Assembly (NCBI RefSeq): GCF_000585335.1
Contig: NZ_KK073872.1
Span: forward strand, 2,471,283 to 2,535,282
DNA: 64,000 nt
Direction of reading: 5' to 3'
Origin: Cloacibacillus evryensis DSM 19522
GTDB lineage: Bacteria > Synergistota > Synergistia > Synergistales > Synergistaceae
In this document: positions 8,219-16,643 of the stretch, piece after piece
Numbering within the stretch: the first letter of the stretch is position 1
Layout of the letters: each line of letters starts with the position of its first letter
Notes under the pieces: model-generated
Database searches by the model: none
Seen by the model: the letters and a program-made list of their open reading frames with translations, nothing else
What the model was told of the DNA's origin: nothing
Translations under genes and position numbers: made by a program

Positions 8219-9138
8219 CTCTTACACATCTCCTGTCCCAGAGAGGCGGCGCCGATCACCGCGGCTTCGCCTCCCAATTCTGAATTTTTTAAAATGAAAA
8301 CAGGCCGGAAGGGCCGGGGAAGGTATTTTTCGATCCTCTCCCGCAGCTCGTCGGCGAGCCCGGCGGCCAGGCTCATGCCGCCGCTGAGAATGACCGCCTC
8401 CGGGTCCAGCGTCACCGCGAGCGAGGCGATTCCGCGCGCCAGCGCCTCAAGCGCGGGGGCAAGGAGGTCCGCCGCGTTTTTGTCCGTACGGCGGCGTTCC
8501 CATATTTCACGAAAGACGGGCGGCAGCCCCAGAAGCCCGGCGCGCCGCTCCAGCCAGTCGGCGGAGGCGGATTCCTCAAGATGTCCCCTGCCGCCGCAGC
8601 CGCAGCCGCTGAGCGCCGGGTCGCCGCTGACCGCCATATGTCCGCATTCCGCCGCCATTCCATGCGCCCCGGACAGCAGCCTGCCGTTTGTCACGATGCC
8701 GGCTCCGATACCGGTACCCAGGGTGAGCACCACATAATCGCTCATTCCGCGCGCCGCGCCCGCGGCCCCCTCTCCGAGCGCCGCGCAGTTCGCGTCGTTC
8801 TCCAGACGGATCACGGCCTTGACGCCGAGTTCCCTGAGGTCAGCCGATATCGTTTCTCCCAGATATACTCCGTCGCAGCCGGAAAAGTTTGTGAGGCGGA
8901 GTATCCGCCGCCGTTCCTTGTCTGCAAAGCCGGGGATGCCTATTCCGACCGAACATTCCACGCCTGGGGCGGTCCACGGCAATATCAGCTCCTCGAGGGC
9001 GCGGGTAACGCTCAAGAGATCCCTTTTTTCCGGAGTGGGGACGGTCCGCGCGGAAATTATCCGCGGCCGTTCATTGGAAAAATCGACCGGGCCCGCCGAT
9101 ATCGTATGTCCTCCGAGGTCGATCCCTATTCTTTTCAT
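8215..9138 (-). CDS. ROK family sugar kinase
   Basis: A 307-residue kinase. The N-terminus MKRIGIDLGGHTISAG is the phosphate-binding loop of the ROK/ASKHA fold; LTLGTGIGAGIV is the second phosphate motif. GHMAV with CGCGGRGHLEE is the ROK zinc-binding signature (HxxxxxxxxC-x-C-G-x-x-GC(x)E type). ROK kinases phosphorylate glucose, N-acetylmannosamine, N-acetylglucosamine and related sugars. Placement between a D-aminopeptidase and glutamate symporters suggests an amino sugar derived from peptidoglycan, which is inference. ATG 9138 was chosen because it forms a TGATG junction with the upstream gene; a longer reading of ten codons is less plausible. Confidence 0.87.
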   Translation of the reverse strand: MKRIGIDLGGHTISAGPVDFSNERPRIISARTVPTPEKRDLLSVTRALEELILPWTAPGVECSVGIGIPGFADKERRRILRLTNFSGCDGVYLGETISADLRELGVKAVIRLENDANCAALGEGAAGAARGMSDYVVLTLGTGIGAGIVTNGRLLSGAHGMAAECGHMAVSGDPALSGCGCGGRGHLEESASADWLERRAGLLGLPPVFREIWERRRTDKNAADLLAPALEALARGIASLAVTLDPEAVILSGGMSLAAGLADELRERIEKYLPRPFRPVFILKNSELGGEAAVIGAASLGQEMCKR

Positions 9139-9974
9139 CAATAAGAAGAAAGCGTCGCCGCCGCGCACTCCATCAGAGAGTAAAGGAAACGGCGCAGCTC
9201 AAGCGCATCCTCCGTCTCAAAGCGCAGCGTGCGCGCCGCGGTTCTGACCGCCCCGGGCACCAGCGAGGCGGCGTCGGTCTGCAGGGTGTTCATCAGCGTC
9301 ACTTCGAGCAGGTATGGCGCGGCGGGGGTGAAGGGAGCAAACTCTCCTTTTTTCAGCCGTTCCACCGCTCTCTTCACTCCTGAACGTATCAGTTCGGCGC
9401 TGCTCTCGGGCGTAAGACACAGCGCGGCGGCGCGTCCCAGCCCCTCTTTGACGGAACAGGTCTCAAGCTGCCGGCCGAGCAGGCTTCCGGCCTCCAGGCA
9501 GAGCGCGTCGTCGCCGCTGACCATGATGACGGGCACGCCAAGAGCGCCGCAGAGCAGCGCGTTGACGCCTGTCTCTCCCATCTTCCGGCCGTTTATAGCC
9601 AGTCCGTATATTGTGTGCTGGTCAAAGGTATGGTCGAGCACCGCTTTCTCGGTACCGGCCATCGCGTGATATCCCAAAAATATCGCGGCGTCGCAGCCTC
9701 TCGCGCCCTCGACCATGCCGAGCAGCTTCGGCGCGCCCGTTATCAGCCGTACCTCGCCGCCGAATCCCGCGATATCCAGATTCGTCATCGTGCAGTGAGA
9801 ATCATTGACGACCACGCACTCGGCCCCGGAATCAATGGCGGCCTTTACGGCGGCGGCGACGTCGGCGGCCTGCATGGCCCTGCCAAAGGCATACTGCGGC
9901 TTTGTACAGTCGACCTGCGCGGCGCTCACAACTCCCGTCGAGCCCTCCATATCCGAACTTATGTAAATTTTCAT
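9138..9974 (-). CDS. dppA: D-aminopeptidase, M55 family (DppA type)
   Basis: A 278-residue cytoplasmic zinc peptidase. The start MKIYISSDMEGSTGV carries the Asp-x-Glu zinc ligands of family M55. Other expected ligands and active-site residues are visible: a histidine in NDSHCTMTN (about 60), one in GYHAMAG (about 104), the DHTFD segment (about 115) and MGETGVNA (about 133). The best-studied member, Bacillus DppA, releases D-Ala from D-Ala-D-Ala-type peptides. The gene overlaps the upstream flavin oxidoreductase (ATGA) and the downstream ROK kinase (TGATG), so the three are probably translated together. Confidence 0.93.
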   Translation of the reverse strand: MKIYISSDMEGSTGVVSAAQVDCTKPQYAFGRAMQAADVAAAVKAAIDSGAECVVVNDSHCTMTNLDIAGFGGEVRLITGAPKLLGMVEGARGCDAAIFLGYHAMAGTEKAVLDHTFDQHTIYGLAINGRKMGETGVNALLCGALGVPVIMVSGDDALCLEAGSLLGRQLETCSVKEGLGRAAALCLTPESSAELIRSGVKRAVERLKKGEFAPFTPAAPYLLEVTLMNTLQTDAASLVPGAVRTAARTLRFETEDALELRRFLYSLMECAAATLSSY

Positions 9975-10990
9975 AGATCAGCCCTCCATTTATCAAGGAA
10001 ACCGGCGTCGGATAAAAGCGGCCTACCAACTCCGATGAGATCGCAGCATCCGTCCGCGAGCAGGCGCTCGGCGTTTCCGATGCCGCGGACCCCGCCGGTG
10101 CATTCCACAGGGACCTTTACGCCGACGGCCTCACGAATTGCCGCGGCGTAGGGGGAGAAGTAAGCTCCGTCGGTACGGTCGGCGCCGTAACCGCAAAGGT
10201 TGCCGGAGACGCTCAGCAGGTCCGCGCCGAGCGCGGCGAGTTCGCGGGCGACGGCCCCGGCATCCGCCACTGTAAGGCCGCGCGGTTTTTCGTCCGGCAT
10301 CGTGTCGGCGGCCCCGAGGCGCACTGACAGGAGCGCGTCCGGCAGAGTGTGCCGCACGGCGTCGGTGATCTCGTAGAGAAAGCGCGCGCGCCGGTATCCC
10401 GTGCCGCCATAAGCGTCGTCGCGCAGATTTGTCAGCGGGCTCAGGAACTGTCCGGCCAGATAACCGTGCGCGGCGTGTATCATGACGCCGTCATAGCCGC
10501 CGAGGCGCACCATACGTTCGGCGGAGGCGGCAAAATCCTCGACGATCTTTTTTATCTCCGGCAGAGAGAGTTTCTCTGGCTCTCGCCGGAGCTTATCCCA
10601 AACCTTGCCCACCTTCACGCCCGACGGCGACAGGCAGCGAAAACCTTCCATTTCAAAAACTCCGGCGCTTGAAATGTTCGCGCCTCCGTGGCTTATCTGG
10701 GCGACGGCGGTTTTGCCGCCCTCCCTTATCAGCGCCGCGATCTTCGCGTGCGCGGCGGCCGCTCTGTCGCTGTCGGCCAGGAACTGCTCGGGCCTTACGC
10801 GCCCGGAGGGATTCACCGCGCAGTGTTCGACGTTGACAAGCGCGACGCCGGAGGCGGCGATCTTTCCGTAGACCTCAAACGACCGTTCCGTGGGGAGCCC
10901 GAGTCCGTCACCCGAGGAGGAGGCCAAAGGAGCCGCGCAAAGGCGGTTGCGCAGCCGGACGCCGCGCAGTTCAAAAGCGTCAAAGAGCAT
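9971..10990 (-). CDS. NADH:flavin oxidoreductase, Old Yellow Enzyme family
   Basis: A 339-residue single-domain FMN TIM barrel. Features: LRNRLCAAPLAS (phosphate/FMN region), QISHGGANIS, HAAHGYLAGQFLSP (the typical AHGYLLxQFLSP active-site segment), LSVRLGA, and a C-terminal phosphate-binding loop ending LADGCCDLIGVGRPLLSD. It lacks the C-terminal Fe-S and FAD domains of 2,4-dienoyl-CoA reductase, so it is the short OYE type, reducing enoyl or enone substrates with NAD(P)H. First gene of the operon with the D-aminopeptidase, kinase and symporters; a ribosome-binding site GAGGTG precedes the ATG. Confidence 0.88.
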   Translation of the reverse strand: MLFDAFELRGVRLRNRLCAAPLASSSGDGLGLPTERSFEVYGKIAASGVALVNVEHCAVNPSGRVRPEQFLADSDRAAAAHAKIAALIREGGKTAVAQISHGGANISSAGVFEMEGFRCLSPSGVKVGKVWDKLRREPEKLSLPEIKKIVEDFAASAERMVRLGGYDGVMIHAAHGYLAGQFLSPLTNLRDDAYGGTGYRRARFLYEITDAVRHTLPDALLSVRLGAADTMPDEKPRGLTVADAGAVARELAALGADLLSVSGNLCGYGADRTDGAYFSPYAAAIREAVGVKVPVECTGGVRGIGNAERLLADGCCDLIGVGRPLLSDAGFLDKWRADL

Positions 10991-11014
10991 CAGTCGTCAC
11001 CTCTTTAGTGGTTT

Positions 11015-11048
11015 AAAAAGCGTTGAGGCCGCCGCGTCCGCGGCGGCC
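11015..11048 (-). terminator. Terminator after ychF
   Basis: On the minus strand a 10-bp stem GGCCGCCGCG / CGCGGCGGCC closed by two bases, followed after a few bases by a run of five T. Confidence 0.7.
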
Positions 11049-11054
11049 TGCGTG

Positions 11055-12149
11055 TTAAACGTTGAAGCGTATCTCGATCATATCTCCGTCTTTTACGATA
11101 TATTCCTTTCCCTCAAGGCGGAGCACCCCGGCCTTGCGGCAATCGTCGAAGGAGTGCCCGTATTTCATATAATCGTCATAGGCCACGACCTGCGCGCGGA
11201 TAAAACCGCGGGCGAGGTCCGAATGTATCGTTCCCGCCGCGTCCACCGCCGTCTCGCCTTTGTGCAGGGTCCAGGCGCGCACTTCGTCGGGGCCGGAGGT
11301 GAAGAAGCTGATAAGGCCGAGTACGCGGTAAGCCTCCTCTATGAGGCGTTCGCGTCCCGGCTCGGAGATATTGAGCCCCTCGGTGAACTCCGCCGCCTCT
11401 TCGGGAGAAAGGTCCATAATATCCATCTCCAGGCTGCCGTAAAGCGTGCAGAGCTTCGCGCCGTGCTCTTCGGCCCGTTTTTTGAGTTCGTCCCACTTTG
11501 GGATACGGGATTCCTCGCTCTGGCTCTCGTCAAGGTTAAGCAGGATTATCTGCGGTTTCGACGTTACGAAGGAGAATCCGCGAAGCTGCCGCCATTCCTC
11601 CGGTTTCAGCTCGATGCTCGAAAGCGGCCGTTCCTCCATCAGGCAGTCATAGCATTTTTCGAGCAGCGCCTTTTCCTTGTCTTCGTCCGGCGTCAGCTTT
11701 TTCTTCGCGCGGAGTTTGCCGAGACGGTTCTCAATTACGGCGAGGTCGCGAAAAATCAGCTCGTTGTCAAGAATATCCCAGTCCCGCACGGGATCGACCG
11801 AGCCTTCGGGATGCTCCACCGCCGGGTTGCCGAAACAGCGGATCACTTGAATGAGGGCGTCCGCGTCGGCGACGAAAGAGAGAAAGGCGTTGCCCAGCCC
11901 CTCGCCCTTCCCCGCGCCGCGCGACAGTCCGGCCAGGTCGACAAATTCCACCTGCGCCGGGGTCTCTTTGCGAGGCGAGTTGATCTTCACAAGCTCGTCA
12001 AAGCGCCTGTCGGGAACGGAGACGACGGCCTTATTGGGGTCTGTTTTCCCTCCCGCGTAAGGCTTCACCTCCGCGCCGGCTCTCGTTATCACATTAAATA
12101 CTGTAGATTTTCCGCTCAGAGGCAATCCAACGATTCCGCAATGCAGCAT
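11055..12149 (-). CDS. ychF: YchF/Ola1-type ribosome-associated GTPase/ATPase
   Basis: A 364-residue P-loop protein of the Obg-related YchF family. The P-loop is GLPLSGKST at residues 8-16 (GLPNVGKS in most members), the switch II region is DLAGLSRGAGKGEGLGNAFL, and the base-recognition motif is NLDE instead of NKxD, which explains why the family prefers ATP. A helical coiled-coil insert is followed by a C-terminal TGS domain with the conserved ending GKEYIVKDGDMIEIRFNV. YchF associates with ribosomes and is linked to stress and translation control. Monocistronic and terminated. Confidence 0.95.
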   Translation of the reverse strand: MLHCGIVGLPLSGKSTVFNVITRAGAEVKPYAGGKTDPNKAVVSVPDRRFDELVKINSPRKETPAQVEFVDLAGLSRGAGKGEGLGNAFLSFVADADALIQVIRCFGNPAVEHPEGSVDPVRDWDILDNELIFRDLAVIENRLGKLRAKKKLTPDEDKEKALLEKCYDCLMEERPLSSIELKPEEWRQLRGFSFVTSKPQIILLNLDESQSEESRIPKWDELKKRAEEHGAKLCTLYGSLEMDIMDLSPEEAAEFTEGLNISEPGRERLIEEAYRVLGLISFFTSGPDEVRAWTLHKGETAVDAAGTIHSDLARGFIRAQVVAYDDYMKYGHSFDDCRKAGVLRLEGKEYIVKDGDMIEIRFNV

Positions 12150-12425
12150 CTATATCAACTCCATGTTTTTTATATATCTAAGGAAGAGTTTACTATAATT
12201 GAGAGACAGGGGCAATTGACTTAGGTAATTTTTCAAAACGGATATCTCAACGATGATCAAAAAAATGATAAACTGCGATTTATCCCGTCATGCCGGGTTT
12301 GACCAAGCATCAGGCGGTTTAGGTTTTGCTTCACAAGCGAAAAACAAAAACTTAAAGCCCCCGGCCCCGGGGGCAGGCCCGTGGCGGCGGTGGATTGGCG
12401 ACGGCGCGCAAAAACAGAAAAAATC
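12150..12425. other. 276-base gap: possible decayed repeat and terminator
   Basis: No convincing gene. Bases 12285-12315 contain a cgtcatgccgggtttgacc-type stretch like dispersed repeats of many genomes. Bases ~12318-12356 can fold on themselves (GGTTTTGCTTC against GCGAAAAACAAAAAC). A terminator lies at 12336-12374. A 65-codon open frame across it is probably repeat-derived. Confidence 0.4.
12336..12374 (-). terminator. Terminator after the BMP-family gene
   Basis: Minus-strand stem GCCCC / GGGGC with extra GC pairing (12357-12374), followed by TTTAAGTTTTTGTTTTT. Confidence 0.6.
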
Positions 12426-13451
12426 CTATTTGACTGACATTCCCTGGTAATTCGTCTCTTTTATCTTGATGAGCCCGGATGACACCTTCTCCTCCAGCTC
12501 GTCGATACGCTTGCGGATGTCAATGGGGACGTTCCGCTTCGTCTCGCGGGTCCACGTCGAAATGTCTATGCAGTCCTCCTTCAGTCCAAGGGAGAAACGA
12601 TCCCTTGGAAGCTTATTCTGCACGAAATTCTCTATTACCTTATAGATCACATGGCCGCTGCGCTTGACGACGCTGGTCAGCACCATTTCCGGATATTCGC
12701 TCTCAAGCTCCGTATCGACGCCGATCGTCCAGTATCCGCCCTCTTTGGCGCGCTCTATCGCGCCGATGCCGGCGGCGCCGTTGACACAGAATATTATATC
12801 CGCGCCGGCGTTCTTCAGCTTCATCGCCGCCGCGGCCGCCTTCGCGCGGTCAAAGAAATCGTTCGTATACTCGCACAGCACCTCGATACCAGGATCGACG
12901 TACCAGGCCCCGGCGATATAGCCTCGTTTGAAGCGTTCTACGGGAGGAGTTTTATCTCCCAGGATGATGCCGATTTTTTTACCGTCATTGATGCGCTCAA
13001 GGTCAACTCTCGTCGTGATCATCGCGGCCAAAGCGCCGGCAAGAAACCCGCCCTCCTCCTCACGGAAAGCGATCTCAGTTATACCGTCTATATTGTTGGT
13101 GTCAAAGGTGAGGAACGAACATGAGGGATATTCCCTCCGCACCTCCGGCAGGTATTTGATATAGGCGACCGAGGTGATGATGACCAGGTCGGACGAAGCG
13201 GCGGCCTCTTTGAGCAGCGGCAGCAGCTTATTTTTATCGTCGAGCGCGTTATAATATCGCGTGGATATCTTTTTATTCCCGAAACGCACCTGGGCGTTTC
13301 TCATACCCTCAAGACAGAGCCAGTTAAATCCGGAGGCGGAGGCGGTGTCGGCCCCCTCCAGCATCAGCGCTATCCGCTTCGGAGCGGCGAACGCGGAGCA
13401 TTCCATCAGCACCATCAAAATAAGCGCCGCCGGCAGAATAAATTTTTTCAT
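12426..13451 (-). CDS. BMP/PnrA-family substrate-binding protein (orphan)
   Basis: A 341-residue periplasmic binding protein with a signal peptide (MKKFILPAALILMVLMECSA, cleavage likely after SAFA). The mature part has the BMP/Med family features: SDLVIITSVAYIKYLPEV, REEEGGFLAGALAA, and ADIIFCVNGAAGIGAIERAKE with GVDTELES near the ligand pocket. Relatives bind purine nucleosides or riboflavin and normally sit beside an ABC ATPase and two permeases; none is present here. The LMEC sequence is a poor lipobox, so signal peptidase I is more likely. ATG 13451 is preferred over an upstream ATG that lies on top of the AAAGGA ribosome-binding site. Confidence 0.82.
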   Translation of the reverse strand: MKKFILPAALILMVLMECSAFAAPKRIALMLEGADTASASGFNWLCLEGMRNAQVRFGNKKISTRYYNALDDKNKLLPLLKEAAASSDLVIITSVAYIKYLPEVRREYPSCSFLTFDTNNIDGITEIAFREEEGGFLAGALAAMITTRVDLERINDGKKIGIILGDKTPPVERFKRGYIAGAWYVDPGIEVLCEYTNDFFDRAKAAAAAMKLKNAGADIIFCVNGAAGIGAIERAKEGGYWTIGVDTELESEYPEMVLTSVVKRSGHVIYKVIENFVQNKLPRDRFSLGLKEDCIDISTWTRETKRNVPIDIRKRIDELEEKVSSGLIKIKETNYQGMSVK

Positions 13452-13636
13452 TAACCAGCACATCCTTTCGTTAAACCAAAAGAATATCTTTTTTATAAAT
13501 TATCGCTATAATTATACCTTAGAAGAGGGGCGGCGGGGAACCGGCATCTTGCCTCGCTGCTTGACAATTTTAGAGCGGTTGCGTTAGCATTTACTAATTA
13601 AACAAAGTTGACATACTCTTGGAGTTGAGCGTATAG

Positions 13637-13891
13637 ATGAATCTTGTAAGCATGAAGAGCGGGGAGCGGGCCGTCATAAAAACGCTGCCTGAGGGAGAGG
13701 CTGCCCAGCGCCTGGAGGCGCTTGGGCTGCGAAGCGGCAAGGAGATAGAAAAGATATCGTGCATGCCCTTCGGAGGGCCGGTGACGGTGATGCTCGAGGG
13801 ACGACATTTTGCGGTGTCTCACAGCATCGCCGAACATATTGAGATCGAGAGCGCCGGTTCGCGGCAGATCAGGGGCGAGCGGGAAAAATAG
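13637..13891 (+). CDS. feoA: FeoA, ferrous iron transport accessory protein
   Basis: An 84-residue SH3-like protein. RLEALGLRSGKEIEKIS and GGPVTVMLEGRHFAVS match the FeoA core (LxxLGLxxGxxIxxI, GPxxVxxxGxxxAL). FeoA stimulates Fe(II) uptake by FeoB. Its stop codon directly touches the feoB start (TAGATG). The ribosome-binding site is weak (GGAG 12 bases upstream). Confidence 0.9.
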   Translation: MNLVSMKSGERAVIKTLPEGEAAQRLEALGLRSGKEIEKISCMPFGGPVTVMLEGRHFAVSHSIAEHIEIESAGSRQIRGEREK

Positions 13892-15739
13892 ATGAGCTGC
13901 AAAGACTGTAAATTATGCCTTGAAAAAAATGATCAGAAAAAAGACGGCGCGCGCCGCCCAGCGTCCGCTTTGGAGGACGTGAAGGATAACCATAACGACC
14001 GGGCCTGCGACTGCCGCAAACGAATACGCATCCTCCTGATGGGGAATCCCAACGTCGGGAAGAGCGTATTTTTTTCGCGCCTCACCGGCGTACACGCGCT
14101 CTCTTCAAACTACCCCGGCACTACCGTCGGCTTTACGCAGGGGCTCATAAAACACGGGGACATCTGCGGGGACCTGATCGACGTTCCCGGCGCTTACACG
14201 CTGGACCCGACGAACGAGGCCGAGGAGATCGCGCGCCGGATCATCGGCGAGGGGGCCGACAAGGTCATACTCGTCATCGACGCGACGGCGCTCGAACGGA
14301 ACCTCGTGATGGCGCTCCAGGTGCTGGCCTATCATATACCGACCGTCGCGGCGCTGAACATGACCGACGAGGCGCGCCACAAAGGCATTCTACTCGACGT
14401 GAAAAAACTCGAAGACGAGCTCGGCGTCCCCATATACCAGACGGTGGCGACGACCGGCAGCGGCATCAGCGCCCTGGTCGAGGGGCTTGAAAAGGCTCGC
14501 GTCAGCCCCATAGAACCGATGACGAAAGAAGAGCGCTGGCAAAAGATCGGGGAGATCATCGCCGGCGTCCAGACGGTGACGCACCGCCACCATACTCTGC
14601 TAGACCGGATCGAGGACATATCGGCCCGCCCCGTGATCGGCGGACTGATGGGTTTTCTTGTGCTCGCGCTGAGCTTCACGCTTATCCGTTTTGTCGGCGA
14701 GGGGCTCATAAGCTACATTTTCGACCCGATCTTTGAAAATTTTTGGCTGCCGCTTCTTGAGAAGCTGAGCGGCCTCTTCGGCGACGGCTACCTGCGCGCG
14801 CTGCTGATCGGGAAACTTTTCGACGGCTCCATAGACCTCGAGCAAAGCATGGGAGTGCTCTCTACCGGCTTCTACGTAGAATTCGGCATGGTGCTGCCTT
14901 ATATCATCGCCTTTTACGCCGTGCTCTCGTTCCTTGAGGATTTCGGCTACCTGCCGCGCCTCGCCGTCGTCTTTGACGCGCTGCTCCACCGTTTCGGCAT
15001 CCACGGCTACGCCATCATCCCCACGCTGCTCGGCTTCGGCTGCAACGTGCCGGGGATATTGGCGACGCGCGTCCTGGAATCGAAGCGGGAGCGTTTCATC
15101 GCGGCGACGCTGATATCCGTCGGCGTTCCCTGTGTTTCAATACAGGCGATGCTGGCCTCTACACTCGGAGGTTTCGGCATGAGATACGTCGGCGCTGTGT
15201 ACCTTATATTATTCATAGTCTGGCTCATACTGGGCCGCCTCATGCATCTGACGCTCTCCGGCTACAGCCCCGAGCTGATCGTGGAGATACCGCCGTACCG
15301 CCTGCCCTCGCCCAAAGCATGGATGAGCAAATTATGGTTCCGCATCAAAGACTTCTTTCTTGAGGCGACGCCGCTCGTGCTCGGAGGCATCCTGTTAGTC
15401 AATATATTAGACACCGTCGGCCTGCTGGAATGGATCGGGGATGCGCTCGCTCCCTTCTTCCAAACGGTGCTGGGGCTGCCGCCCGCGACCGCAGTGCCGG
15501 TGGTAATGGGACTTTTCCGCAAGGATATCGCGATGGGGCTGCTCATACCGCTTGAGCTCACGGCCCAGCAGATGCTCGTCGCGGTCATCGTCCTCTCCAT
15601 GACCTTTCCCTGCATCGCGACATTCGTCGTCATGTGGAAAGAGCTCGGCGTGAGGCGCATGCTCCAGAGCAGCGCGATCATGCTCTCCGCGGCGCTGATA
15701 ACGGGCGCGGCGCTGAACCTCATATTGAACGCGCTGTAA
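13892..15739 (+). CDS. feoB: FeoB, ferrous iron transporter with GTPase domain and cysteine-rich N-terminal extension
   Basis: A 615-residue inner-membrane protein. The G domain has G1 GNPNVGKS (about 52-59), the switch region SNYPGTTV, G3 DVPGAY and G4 NMTD (usually NKxD or NMxD in FeoB). Two Gate domains follow with the conserved cysteines in GFGCNVPGI and GVPCVSIQAML, plus FPCIATFVVM near the C-terminus; about 8-10 membrane helices. Unusually, a ~45-residue extension precedes the G domain with CKDCKLC and CDC cysteine motifs, a possible Fe or Fe-S site. At 615 residues the remainder is slightly shorter than typical FeoB (650-770). Operon: feoA-feoB, followed 16 bases later by an M23 peptidase gene. 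Confidence 0.95.
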   Translation: MSCKDCKLCLEKNDQKKDGARRPASALEDVKDNHNDRACDCRKRIRILLMGNPNVGKSVFFSRLTGVHALSSNYPGTTVGFTQGLIKHGDICGDLIDVPGAYTLDPTNEAEEIARRIIGEGADKVILVIDATALERNLVMALQVLAYHIPTVAALNMTDEARHKGILLDVKKLEDELGVPIYQTVATTGSGISALVEGLEKARVSPIEPMTKEERWQKIGEIIAGVQTVTHRHHTLLDRIEDISARPVIGGLMGFLVLALSFTLIRFVGEGLISYIFDPIFENFWLPLLEKLSGLFGDGYLRALLIGKLFDGSIDLEQSMGVLSTGFYVEFGMVLPYIIAFYAVLSFLEDFGYLPRLAVVFDALLHRFGIHGYAIIPTLLGFGCNVPGILATRVLESKRERFIAATLISVGVPCVSIQAMLASTLGGFGMRYVGAVYLILFIVWLILGRLMHLTLSGYSPELIVEIPPYRLPSPKAWMSKLWFRIKDFFLEATPLVLGGILLVNILDTVGLLEWIGDALAPFFQTVLGLPPATAVPVVMGLFRKDIAMGLLIPLELTAQQMLVAVIVLSMTFPCIATFVVMWKELGVRRMLQSSAIMLSAALITGAALNLILNAL

Positions 15740-15755
15740 GGGGCGGGGCCGGGAT

Positions 15756-16634
15756 ATGTTTCGCCGCCTGCGCGTCCGTTCCGCAATGATCCTCTGCGGT
15801 CTTTTAATGACGGCGGCCGCCCCTGCCGGAGCCGACGTGACGCTCGGCGCGCCGGCCCTGGCCGAGATCGGCCAGCCCTTCGTCGTAACGGTGGAGGTCA
15901 CTGGCGAAGAGATATCCGACCTGCGCCTGTCGTGGCAGGGACACGAATCCCTGCTCTCGCCCGAAGAGACCGAAGGCGGACAAAGATATTCCGTCCTGAC
16001 CGGTACGGACCTGAAAAACGCCAAGCCCGGGCCAAATCCGCTCACCGTCTCATTCAGCGCCGGCGGAAAAAGAGAAAAGATCGAACACCTGATAAAGCTG
16101 TCTCCGCGTAAATACCCCGTGGAAAAACTGACCGTCGCCCCATCGAAAGTCACGCCGCCGAAAGAGCTCTCGGAGCGTATAGCGCGCGAGGCAAAACTCG
16201 GACGCGCCGCGATGCAGAGCAACAGCGCGGGAGGCGCGCCCAAGCTGCCGCTCGTGCGCCCAGTTCCAGGCGGCTTCAGCTCCGTCTACGGCAAGAGCCG
16301 CTACTTTAACGGTGAATTCCGCGGCCGCCACGGCGGCGTCGACATGCGCGCAAAAGAGGGAACGCCGGTCAAGGCGGCGGCCGACGGTATCGTCGTCCTT
16401 GCGGGTAACAACTTCTGGTTCGCCGGCAACTGCGTCTACCTCGACCACGGCGCGGGGCTAGTCACCTTCTACGGCCACATGTCAAAAGTAAATGTCAAAA
16501 AAGGAGACCGGATAAAGGCCGGAGACATCCTCGGCCTCTCCGGCCGGACGGGACGCGTCACCGGCCCCCACCTCCACTTCAGCGCCGCCTGGCGCGGAGA
16601 GTTCTTCGACCCGGCGGGATTGATGGAAGATTAG
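15756..16634 (+). CDS. M23 family (LytM-type) metallopeptidase
   Basis: A 292-residue exported protein with an N-terminal signal peptide (hydrophobic residues ~9-25, cleavage near AGA/DV). The C-terminal domain has the M23 zinc motifs: RHGGVDM (H-x-x-x-D, about 190), YGHMSKV and GPHLHFSA, with the catalytic H-x-H. It should cleave peptidoglycan cross-links in the periplasm or act as an envelope regulator. The N-terminal ~130 residues look like a beta-rich domain of unknown role. Starts 16 bases after feoB, so probably co-transcribed. Confidence 0.9.
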   Translation: MFRRLRVRSAMILCGLLMTAAAPAGADVTLGAPALAEIGQPFVVTVEVTGEEISDLRLSWQGHESLLSPEETEGGQRYSVLTGTDLKNAKPGPNPLTVSFSAGGKREKIEHLIKLSPRKYPVEKLTVAPSKVTPPKELSERIAREAKLGRAAMQSNSAGGAPKLPLVRPVPGGFSSVYGKSRYFNGEFRGRHGGVDMRAKEGTPVKAAADGIVVLAGNNFWFAGNCVYLDHGAGLVTFYGHMSKVNVKKGDRIKAGDILGLSGRTGRVTGPHLHFSAAWRGEFFDPAGLMED

Positions 16635-16643
16635 GTCAAAATG

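Noticed and set aside
10890-12224. 444-codon plus-strand frame opposite ychF
   Set aside because: Antisense shadow of ychF, which has all its GTPase motifs.
12253-12450. A 65-codon plus-strand frame (MIKKMINCDLSRHAGF...)
   Set aside because: It covers a repeat-like stretch and the minus-strand terminator; composition and lack of a ribosome-binding site argue against a gene.
13561-13620. Two TTGACA hexamers before feoA as promoters with a Fur site
   Set aside because: No good -10 hexamer at proper distance and no recognisable Fur-box palindrome.
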